Assembly: GCA_020630835.1 (NCBI GenBank)
Contig: JAHDIL010000168.1
Location: 1-5,170, forward strand
Direction of reading: 5' to 3'
DNA length: 5,170 nucleotides
From: Verrucomicrobiota bacterium
GTDB taxonomy: Bacteria > Verrucomicrobiota > Verrucomicrobiia > Verrucomicrobiales > DEV007
The position numbers and the translations under genes are program-made. The notes below the pieces were generated by a model. That model did not search any database and was not told the DNA's origin. It saw only the letters and a program-made list of their open reading frames with translations. Shown here in pieces: positions 1-5,170 of the stretch (its first letter is position 1; each line of letters starts with the position of its first letter).

Positions 1-221
1 AGGCCCTGCATTACATCGACAATCTGGATGCCAAGATGGAAATGTTCGCTCAGGGCTATCTCACCGGAGGAGAACTAGCGAAGAATGTTCAAGAGCGGGT
101 GCGGCCGCTCCCTGGAAATCTGGTTAAACCACTAGAGAGCTTTGCGGCTGCGACAAATGATGGCTCGGTAGAGACGGGAGGGACAAGTGGGCCCACGCAT
201 CTCCCGAGTGATCCTTTCTAG
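1..221 (+). CDS. C-terminal end of a YhaM-like OB-fold/HD-domain 3'-5' exoribonuclease (5' end outside window)
   Basis: The reading frame is open from base 3, without a start, to the TAG at 219-221, giving 72 residues of a longer protein. The first residues read ALHYIDNLDAKMEMF, which matches the closing part of the HD domain in YhaM-type exoribonucleases; the Asp of YIDNLDAK is the family's distal metal-ligand position. The next stretch, RVRPLPGNLVKPLESF, resembles the C-terminal segment seen after the HD domain in homologues from several phyla. In the family, an N-terminal OB-fold binds single-stranded nucleic acid and the HD domain degrades RNA (or ssDNA) 3' to 5' in the cytoplasm. The last 20-25 residues are rich in Gly, Ser, Thr and Pro and look disordered. 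An internal ATG at 36 exists but lies inside the conserved motif, so it is not the start. The gene converges with the SNF2 gene. The family call rests on one short conserved stretch; another HD-domain phosphohydrolase is the main alternative. Confidence 0.72.
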   Translation, partial: ALHYIDNLDAKMEMFAQGYLTGGELAKNVQERVRPLPGNLVKPLESFAAATNDGSVETGGTSGPTHLPSDPF

Positions 222-238
222 CCTGTTCCTCTACAGGC
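221..238 (+). terminator. Small hairpin at the end of the exoribonuclease gene (weak terminator candidate)
   Basis: GCCTGT (221-226) and ACAGGC (233-238) form a perfect 6 bp stem with a 6-base loop, starting on the last base of the TAG stop. No run of T follows on either strand, so it is not a textbook intrinsic terminator. It could be a Rho-type 3' end structure, a mRNA-stabilising hairpin or chance. Confidence 0.25.
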
Positions 239-263
239 GGGCAATCTGAGATCTTGGAGGGTC

Positions 264-276
264 AGGGCGTGGCCCT
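264..276 (+). terminator. Second small hairpin in the convergent spacer (weak terminator candidate)
   Basis: AGGGC (264-268) pairs with GCCCT (272-276) around a GTG loop. On the plus strand it is followed by the T-rich but interrupted stretch ATATTGTGTT. It lies between two convergent genes, where a terminator is expected, 43 bp after the exoribonuclease stop. The stem is only 5 bp, so the call is tentative. Nothing else is visible in the 222-324 spacer. Confidence 0.27.
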
Positions 277-324
277 ATATTGTGTTCCACGAGTTCATAT
301 GGGGAGCCACGGTCGCAATCGCAC

Positions 325-3300
325 TTATTCAAAGAGATCTAGGAGCTCACTCTCGCTGAGGCCGGATTCGCCCGAAAGGCTGATTAAACTATCGCTGACG
401 CGCTTCTTTCGTTCCTGCAAAGCGAGAATTTTTTCTTCTACTGTTCCTCGAGCGATCAGCTTGTAGCTGTTCACCGTTCGCGTCTGACCGATCCGGTAAG
501 CACGGTCTGTCGCCTGCGCCTCGACCGCGGGGTTCCACCAGGGGTCGATGTGCACGACGGTGTCAGCTGCCGTCAGGTTTAATCCGACGCCTCCGGCTTT
601 TAGGCTGATTAGAAAAACCGGGATTTCCTCAGATTGAAAACGGTCGACGATTTGCTGCCGGTTTTTGGTCGAACCATCCAGATAGCAGAAGTCGATCCCT
701 CGACTGGCTAATTGAGGAACTAATATCTGCAGCATTTCGACAAACTGAGAGAAGACAAGGACGCGGTGGCCACCTTCGATAGCGCTAGTCAGTAGTCCAT
801 CTAGTGCCCTTCCTTTGATGGAAGCCTCCTCTTCTTCCATCTCTTGGAGGCCTAGTAATCGCAAGTCGCATGAGGCCTGACGCAGACGCAGTAGGGCTGT
901 TAGGGCAAGCATGCGTTGGCGTCCTCCTTCGGCATCGATGATCTGCGCTTTGCTTTCCTCAAGAATTTGATTGTAGACCTGGCGTTGCTCTTTTGAGAGA
1001 TCGCAGTAAAGGACTTGCTCAACTTTTGGAGGGAGCTCCTTCGCCACTTCAGTCTTTAAGCGGCGTAATAGAAGAGGGCGCAGGCGTCGATTCAGCCTTG
1101 CTTCGGCTTCAGGGGCGCCATTCGTTGATGATAGAGGCTTTTCAAAACGTTCTGCAAACTCTTTCCGCCCGCCAAGATAACCGGGGCTTACAAACTGACA
1201 AATCGACCATAGGTCACGAACGGAGTTTTCCACAGGCGTTCCCGTTAGGGCGAATCTGTGGGTGCCTGATATATTGTGCACAGCTTTTGATATGGCAGCG
1301 TCAGGGTTTTTGATCGATTGAGCCTCGTCAATAATCACGGCATCAAAATGGAGTGCTCGGTAGAACTCCGCATCTCGGCGAAATACTGCGTAGCTGGTGA
1401 TGAGGATGGAGGCCGAAGAGAGAGCGTTGAGCCGTTTTTCTTCTCGTCTGGAGCCGACGATCTTTGCAACGGGCAGATCAGGAGTGAAGCGTTCGGCCTC
1501 GGCAGCCCAGTTGTCGACAAGCGATGATGGACAGATGATAAGAGCTTGGCCGCCCAGAGAATAAAGGAATGATAGGGTTTGCAGAGTTTTTCCGAGCCCC
1601 ATGTCATCGGCAAGAATGCCGCCTTGTCCCTGGGTCGCAATACTTTGCATCCAGGCTACACCAGCTTTTTGGTAAGGGCGCAGTGTTGCCTCAAGATCTT
1701 CGGATAGCGGGTAGAATGATAGTTCCTCGGCAGTATCCTCGTGTCTCGCTGATTTGTTTTTGACTGGTATGCCAAGATCATGAGCGGTCTCCTGGAGGAA
1801 GGCACGATGCTGATGGTCGATCGAAAACAGGTCTGGCTCAGGTTGTTCAGGAGCGCAATCGGCTATGGTGGACTCGATCTCAGCGATAGTGGAAGCACGC
1901 AGGACGGCGATGTGATTTGAGCTCTGCCGTTTGCTGCTTTGCCCTTTTTCCAAAAGTTGGCGAACCTCCGCTCGGGGGATTCGTGTTCCGCCAGCCTGGT
2001 AATCGAGATCTAGAGCGAACCAGTCCGATCCGCTGGATTGGTTGATTGTGAAGGAGGGTTCTACTGGTTGGACTTGGCTTATAGCATGCTCGAAGCGCTC
2101 GCCGGTTTGCGTTTGCCAGTTTTGACTCAATTCAGGATAGTCGAAGGCCAAAAACTGCAGGATCGCGTCTTTGTCCTTTAGCACAAACGTGCCGCTAGCA
2201 CCTTTGCGCTGGAATCCCGCCGCTAGGAGCGTTTCCAGCGCACGGGTTTCGCCCTTTGTATCATGCAGGATGATAGCGTCATTCTCATCCAGCGCTGCCT
2301 GTGATCTTTCATCGGTAGCGGGAAAAATGCCGTGAGGGTATTCGAAACTTAGGACAGCATCGAGATGATTGAGCGATCCCTCAATATCGAGATGCGCAAT
2401 AACAGGAGGCTCCGCCAGAGTTTCCTGCGCAAGACGGGTGAAAGCGACAAGGGATTCGTAGTCTTGACGGAAGGAGAGTTCAGACAGGCTCAGGCTGCCC
2501 GTGAAGAGAGTCTGCAAATGCGACGGCAGCTCTGGTGAAATAGCGGAAAGGGTATGCTGCTTTTCGTCATACGCCCACAAGCCCTTGGATGAGGGAAGTG
2601 GAATGATTTCTGCAGGCAACTCGGCACCAAAGCGAAACCCTTTGAGGCGCTCTACCAGCGGGCGAAACGGCGAGGGGGAAAAGAAGAGCGGGGCCTTCTT
2701 TCCAAGCGTTATCCGGGTATGGCCAGCAGTCAGGTCAGCGAGAGAGGTGAACTCAGCAGCGTTAACCTTAAGCATTCCTGGAACGGACTCTGGAGAAATT
2801 GTTTGTAGCCACGAGAGAACCGCAGCGTCGGCGGTATCGACGAAAAGTTTTGGCGTTCCAGCCAGCTTGGAGAAGAGCTGACGTTTAGCTTCATGGGTTT
2901 CGGAGTCCTCCCATGCCGCTTCAATACCAAGGGTGATTTTACCACTGTCCCAAGCTTTGGTCAGGTTGGGGGCAACGACAAGGTGAAGCTGAATCGGCAG
3001 GGCGTCGGTATCTGAAATTTCGGTAAAAGACGGCCAGTCGCTGGAAAGGGCGATACGCTCAGTAACCTCGTGTTTTGCGGTGGCGGTTGTTGTGGTCGGG
3101 CTTTTCTTCGTCGGCTCGATGAGTTCCAGGCCGCAGGCTAGGACGTGCGCGCAGATGATCCCGTCCCGTTTCGCGCGGAAGCAGGTGCAGTGGTTGATCA
3201 CGTCTGTCCGGCTGCGAATCTCCAGCCGTGCAGAAAAGGTCTTTCCTCCATCTACGACCTGGCCTGTCAGAAAGCCGTTTTCATACTTCACATTACTCAC

Positions 3301-3396
3301 CCGCCCTGCGGCATGCAGGGCACGAGCTGGTTTCATCTCTTTCCAGCCGCCCGTATCGAAAAGCCACTGCCGGGTGATCTCGACAACTTCTTGCAT
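325..3396 (-). CDS. SWIM zinc-finger SNF2-family ATPase (DEAD/DEAH-box helicase-like)
   Basis: Complete 1023-residue protein from ATG (3394-3396) to TAA (325-327). Residues 70-84 form a SWIM zinc finger, CxC-x9-CxH (C70, C72, C82, H84), a DNA- or protein-binding module. A Thr/Ala-rich linker (about 99-108) leads to a long region, about 115-560, with no motif I recognise. The SNF2 ATPase fills the rest: LRPYQKAGVAWM (572-583), Walker A DDMGLGKT (597-604, K603), motif Ia LIICPSSLVDNW (619-630), motif II DEAQ (690-693), motif III LTGTPVEN (717-724), then in RecA lobe 2 VLVFSQFVEML (879-889), LKAGGVGLNL (932-941), and motif VI QATDRAYRIGQ (961-971). All catalytic residues look intact. SNF2 proteins use ATP to translocate on double-stranded DNA and displace bound proteins; they are usually not strand-separating helicases. 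The bacterial SWIM-SNF2 members are poorly characterised; a cytoplasmic role in transcription or repair is inference. It starts 11 bp after the HAD gene's stop with no good Shine-Dalgarno, suggesting co-transcription and perhaps translational coupling. No accessory restriction or defence partner is adjacent. Confidence 0.95.
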   Translation of the reverse strand: MQEVVEITRQWLFDTGGWKEMKPARALHAAGRVSNVKYENGFLTGQVVDGGKTFSARLEIRSRTDVINHCTCFRAKRDGIICAHVLACGLELIEPTKKSPTTTTATAKHEVTERIALSSDWPSFTEISDTDALPIQLHLVVAPNLTKAWDSGKITLGIEAAWEDSETHEAKRQLFSKLAGTPKLFVDTADAAVLSWLQTISPESVPGMLKVNAAEFTSLADLTAGHTRITLGKKAPLFFSPSPFRPLVERLKGFRFGAELPAEIIPLPSSKGLWAYDEKQHTLSAISPELPSHLQTLFTGSLSLSELSFRQDYESLVAFTRLAQETLAEPPVIAHLDIEGSLNHLDAVLSFEYPHGIFPATDERSQAALDENDAIILHDTKGETRALETLLAAGFQRKGASGTFVLKDKDAILQFLAFDYPELSQNWQTQTGERFEHAISQVQPVEPSFTINQSSGSDWFALDLDYQAGGTRIPRAEVRQLLEKGQSSKRQSSNHIAVLRASTIAEIESTIADCAPEQPEPDLFSIDHQHRAFLQETAHDLGIPVKNKSARHEDTAEELSFYPLSEDLEATLRPYQKAGVAWMQSIATQGQGGILADDMGLGKTLQTLSFLYSLGGQALIICPSSLVDNWAAEAERFTPDLPVAKIVGSRREEKRLNALSSASILITSYAVFRRDAEFYRALHFDAVIIDEAQSIKNPDAAISKAVHNISGTHRFALTGTPVENSVRDLWSICQFVSPGYLGGRKEFAERFEKPLSSTNGAPEAEARLNRRLRPLLLRRLKTEVAKELPPKVEQVLYCDLSKEQRQVYNQILEESKAQIIDAEGGRQRMLALTALLRLRQASCDLRLLGLQEMEEEEASIKGRALDGLLTSAIEGGHRVLVFSQFVEMLQILVPQLASRGIDFCYLDGSTKNRQQIVDRFQSEEIPVFLISLKAGGVGLNLTAADTVVHIDPWWNPAVEAQATDRAYRIGQTRTVNSYKLIARGTVEEKILALQERKKRVSDSLISLSGESGLSESELLDLFE

Positions 3397-3407
3397 AGGG
3401 TAACCGG

Positions 3408-4010
3408 CTAGCCACGGCTCGGGACAAAAACCCAGGCCATGTCGGCGGCGATCGCTGCATCGATACCGGCCTGGCCATCCTCGAAAACGAGGCAGTCTGC
3501 TGCCGGGACGGCCATCTTTTCAGCCGCTAGCAGGAACATGTCAGGGAAAGGTTTGCCGCGCTCAACATCACGAGGAGTCACGATGATCTCAAAGAGGTCA
3601 CGCAAGCCGGCGATCTCCAGAGAGGGCTCGACAAGGCTTATGTCGCTCCCAGAAGCCACGGAGATGGGCTTGCCTTCCTCAGCATAGCGTCGCGCTAGCT
3701 CGGCTACTGCCGCGACCGGCTTCAGTTCGTGCATGTGCTCTTGATACCAAGCCTCTTTTAGTCGGTGCACTTCGTCAGGGTCGATCGTCGCGTTATGTCG
3801 TTCGTTGAGCTCCATCACTGTCACGCGATCAGGCACGCCGGCGTTGGCGTAAAACTCATCTTCAGACCACTGCCAGGGGGCACCAATCTGCTCGAAAGCA
3901 CCCGTCCAAGCTCGAAAGTGCAGGGGCATAGAGTCCACGAGAGTTCCGTCACAATCGAAGATGATACCCGGGAAATCGCGCTTCGGAAGGTCTAAGGTCA
4001 TACCTGCCAA
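3408..4010 (-). CDS. HAD-superfamily hydrolase, YqaB/beta-phosphoglucomutase-like subfamily
   Basis: Complete 200-residue cytoplasmic enzyme ending at TAG (3408-3410). Motif I is FDCDGTLVDS (18-27), with nucleophile D19 and acid/base D21; motif II is VASGS (118-122, S120); motif III is RGKPFPDMF (151-159, K153); motif IV is VFEDGQAGI (175-183), with Mg-binding E177 and D178. A helical C1-type cap lies between motifs I and II (about 30-95), and H31 in PLHFRAW matches the position of a conserved cap-hinge His in beta-phosphoglucomutase. The family transfers or hydrolyses sugar phosphates through an aspartyl-phosphate. Fructose-1-phosphate phosphatase (YqaB-like) or beta-phosphoglucomutase are both possible; length and the short C-terminus look closer to YqaB. 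No sugar-metabolism gene is nearby to decide. The start is uncertain. TTG at 4010 has a better-spaced Shine-Dalgarno-like AGGATGGG, while ATG at 4001 (197 residues) is a better codon but its nearest AGG sits only 1 base away. The domain is unaffected either way. Confidence 0.92.
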   Translation of the reverse strand: MAGMTLDLPKRDFPGIIFDCDGTLVDSMPLHFRAWTGAFEQIGAPWQWSEDEFYANAGVPDRVTVMELNERHNATIDPDEVHRLKEAWYQEHMHELKPVAAVAELARRYAEEGKPISVASGSDISLVEPSLEIAGLRDLFEIIVTPRDVERGKPFPDMFLLAAEKMAVPAADCLVFEDGQAGIDAAIAADMAWVFVPSRG

Positions 4011-4015
4011 GAAAG

Positions 4016-4023
4016 CCCATCCT
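4016..4023 (-). promoter_or_regulatory. Possible ribosome binding site for the HAD gene, start-deciding
   Basis: On the minus strand AGGATGGG lies 5 bases before the TTG at 4010 and 14 bases before the ATG at 4001. The spacing favours the TTG start. The match to AGGAGG is imperfect, so this is only suggestive. Confidence 0.35.
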
Positions 4024-4058
4024 GCTAAGAGCGAAAGGGGAAAGTGGGGGCGCCCGAG

Positions 4059-4064
4059 AATATA
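4059..4064 (-). promoter_or_regulatory. Candidate -10 box for the HAD-SNF2 transcript
   Basis: TATATT on the minus strand lies about 50-60 bases before the HAD start, in the only spacer available for a promoter of this pair. No convincing TTGACA-like -35 lies at the usual distance; the upstream bases read GAGATTTCGG. The element is flanked or overlapped by three short perfect palindromes: GGGCGCCC (4048-4055), AGCGCT (4064-4069) and GGAGCTCC (4072-4079), which might be operator half-sites or chance. The 160 bp spacer shows no other feature apart from the hairpin near 4133-4156. Confidence 0.25.
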
Positions 4065-4132
4065 GCGCTTAGGAGCTCCCGAAATCTCAGGCGTGAGTCA
4101 TGGCCGCAGGAGAGAGGGCGTAGAGGTATGAG

Positions 4133-4156
4133 GGTCCTGTTGTTAAGGCCAGGACC
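4133..4156 (-). terminator. Hairpin downstream of the DUF3500 gene (terminator candidate without U-tract)
   Basis: GGTCCTG (4133-4139) and CAGGACC (4150-4156) form a perfect 7 bp stem with a 10-base loop, beginning 14 bases after the DUF3500 stop codon on the minus strand. The 3' arm is followed by CTCATACCTC rather than a T-run, so efficient intrinsic termination is not assured. The right arm is also part of an 11 bp palindrome, CCAGGACCTGG (4149-4159), which could form a competing structure. Position supports a 3'-end role for the DUF3500 transcript. Confidence 0.35.
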
Positions 4157-4170
4157 TGGATCGCCTATCC

Positions 4171-5170
4171 TTAATGGTGCTTTTCAAAGTGCTCTTTGAG
4201 AAGATCGCGCCCAAAGTCCTGATCAAACTGGCGCCAGGCGGCGTGCACATGATAGGCATTGTTCTGAGTGTTGGCATACTCTAGAAGAAAGGATTTCCCT
4301 TGGACTCTATAGTAGTGTGGATCGCCCATCTTCACCCCGCCAGCCCAGGCAAAGCGAATGCTGTCGAGCCCTTCGTTGGCAATTTTCGCCAGCGCGTCGT
4401 CGGCGATTTCGGGACGAAGTCTGCGCACATACACCTCGAGCAATTTTTGAAGCCGTTCCTGCTGATCGGCATCCAGCTGAGTAGCAATGATGCCTTGATC
4501 CTCAAGAGGTCCGACCTCGGAGTCAGCGACTGTTAGTATTTCCTTTGGTGGTTTCTGTGAGAAAATTGCTTTTGCTTTTTGCTCGTTAGTAAGGCTTTCT
4601 ACTAAGGCGCGGGCGGTGTCCTCTTCCGCCGCTAGCACACGGAGCCCGGCACGGTTGCCCTGGGTGATTTTTCCAGGATTAGAGGCATAGAAGGACGGTG
4701 TCCCTGAGACAACCTTTCCATCGACGATGGTGAAGTGTTGGGAGAAGTGGTGCCCCTCTACGCGCCAGCCCCAAGCTTTCGATCCCGGTTGCCCATACAC
4801 GGCGAGGTAATACATCTCTGTGTCGCGGCGCGGGGACTGCTCGAGCTCCCACAGGACATATTCTAGGCTCATTACCTGTAGGGCAGTGGTATAGCCTCGA
4901 TGACTGAGGCCGGTGCTGATTAAGGCGTAGGCGAGGTGCTTCTGATCCGCGCGCAGTTCTTTCAGAGGAATTCCGGCTCGAACGCCTTCGCCCTCAAAGG
5001 GACGTGGCACGAAATGCCAGTCCTCGCGGGTTGGGTCCTTGATTTCAAAGGTGGCTTTTTCGCGCTGCTCTTCAGTGAGTGTTCCTAGGAAGTCGGCGGC
5101 TACTTCTCCCATATGGGTAGCCGCTTCGTGGCTGCGAAGCTCGGGGCTAGAGCAGGCCAGGGTGGTGACA
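4171..5170 (-). CDS. DUF3500 family protein, probable lipoprotein (N-terminus outside window)
   Basis: The frame ends at TAA (4171-4173) and runs off the right edge. An ATG at 5112 would give 313 residues, but the frame stays open upstream and reads VTTLACSSPELRSHEAATH before it. TTLAC looks like the end of a lipoprotein signal peptide with the acylated Cys at 5152-5154, so the true start lies beyond the window; Ser at +2 would suggest outer-membrane placement. The body matches my memory of DUF3500 (PF12006) throughout. Numbered from the 5112 ATG, the landmarks are FLGTLTEEQREKA (8-20), DWHFVPR (31-37), GLSHRGY (68-74), WGWRVEGHHFSQHFTIVDG (114-132), RFAWAGG (253-259), HYYRVQG (266-272), and EYANTQNNAYHVHAAWR (278-294), followed by a FDQDFGRDLL block and a His-rich end. 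Family function is unknown and I assign none. The conserved Trp, Glu, His and Asn clusters could form an active or metal site, which is inference. The two halves look like divergent repeats. The 160 bp gap and hairpin behind it suggest a transcription unit separate from the HAD gene. Confidence 0.88.
   Translation of the reverse strand, partial: VTTLACSSPELRSHEAATHMGEVAADFLGTLTEEQREKATFEIKDPTREDWHFVPRPFEGEGVRAGIPLKELRADQKHLAYALISTGLSHRGYTTALQVMSLEYVLWELEQSPRRDTEMYYLAVYGQPGSKAWGWRVEGHHFSQHFTIVDGKVVSGTPSFYASNPGKITQGNRAGLRVLAAEEDTARALVESLTNEQKAKAIFSQKPPKEILTVADSEVGPLEDQGIIATQLDADQQERLQKLLEVYVRRLRPEIADDALAKIANEGLDSIRFAWAGGVKMGDPHYYRVQGKSFLLEYANTQNNAYHVHAAWRQFDQDFGRDLLKEHFEKHH

Noticed and set aside
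36..221. A stand-alone 61-residue gene starting at the ATG at 36
   Set aside because: The frame is open upstream to the window edge and the conserved YIDNLDAK motif lies before or across this ATG, so this is the tail of a longer gene.
993..1313. Plus-strand 106-codon open frame inside the SNF2 gene (and similar ones at 254-466, 1318-1527, 1569-1763, 2501-2881 and 3080-3411)
   Set aside because: They are antisense to an intact, motif-rich gene, resemble no known family and have no genomic space of their own. They are shadow frames.
325..3396. SNF2 ATPase as part of a phage-defence island (for example DISARM-like or other SNF2-containing systems)
   Set aside because: The neighbours are a sugar-phosphate HAD enzyme, a DUF3500 lipoprotein-like gene and an exoribonuclease. 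No methylase, nuclease, PLD or defence DUF partner is present, and the SWIM-SNF2 architecture is common in chromosomes.
3765..3995. Plus-strand 76-codon open frame antisense to the HAD gene, and one at 3439-3687
   Set aside because: They overlap the HAD coding sequence with its conserved motifs; no independent evidence of coding.
4128..4202. Plus-strand micro-ORF of 23 codons (MRVLLLRPGPGSPILNGAFQ...), preceded by a purine-rich GGAGAGAGGGCGTAGAGG stretch
   Set aside because: It has an RBS-like leader, but the ORF overlaps the DUF3500 gene's end and the hairpin, has no recognisable family and is too short to separate from chance.
1..5170. Mobile element, CRISPR array, tRNA/rRNA or riboswitch
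   Set aside because: I saw no transposase or integrase, no regularly spaced direct repeats, no flanking terminal inverted repeats and no RNA-gene signatures; the only spacers are about 100 and 160 bp.

Overview
This 5.17 kb window is ordinary-looking chromosomal DNA of moderate GC content (by eye slightly above 50%). It is densely coding, with three genes on the minus strand facing the tail of one gene on the plus strand. The protein styles (a YhaM-like HD nuclease tail with a long C-terminal extension, a SWIM-SNF2 ATPase, a lipoprotein-like DUF3500 protein) fit a Gram-negative environmental bacterium. My best guess is Verrucomicrobiota (Opitutae-like), from family resemblance only; there is no rRNA, tRNA or marker gene here to prove it.

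Layout from left to right. Bases 1-221 (+) hold the last 72 codons of a YhaM-type OB-fold/HD-domain 3'-5' exoribonuclease. A convergent spacer of about 100 bp (222-324) carries two small hairpins but no clear U-tract terminator. Bases 325-3396 (-) encode a complete 1023-residue SWIM-zinc-finger SNF2-family ATPase with all recognisable helicase motifs. Only 11 bp upstream lies a complete HAD phosphatase/phosphomutase of the YqaB/beta-phosphoglucomutase type (3408-4010, -); the two almost certainly share a transcript. A 160 bp spacer (4011-4170) follows, containing a plausible hairpin behind the upstream gene and a weak promoter candidate for the HAD-SNF2 pair. Bases 4171-5170 (-) encode a DUF3500 protein that runs off the right edge. 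Its reading frame stays open past the internal ATG at 5112 and reads into what looks like the end of a lipoprotein signal peptide, so the ATG at 5112 is not the real start.

How the genes relate. The exonuclease and the SNF2 ATPase are both nucleic-acid enzymes but are convergent, so they are not co-transcribed. The HAD enzyme and the SNF2 ATPase are probably co-transcribed by proximity, but I see no mechanistic link. The DUF3500 gene is co-directional but separated by 160 bp and is probably a separate unit.

I found no mobile element, CRISPR array, RNA gene, prophage or convincing new multi-gene system. The most interesting observations are an apparent internal two-fold repeat in the DUF3500 protein, its probable lipoprotein N-terminus, and the large motif-poor region between the SWIM finger and the ATPase of the SNF2 protein.
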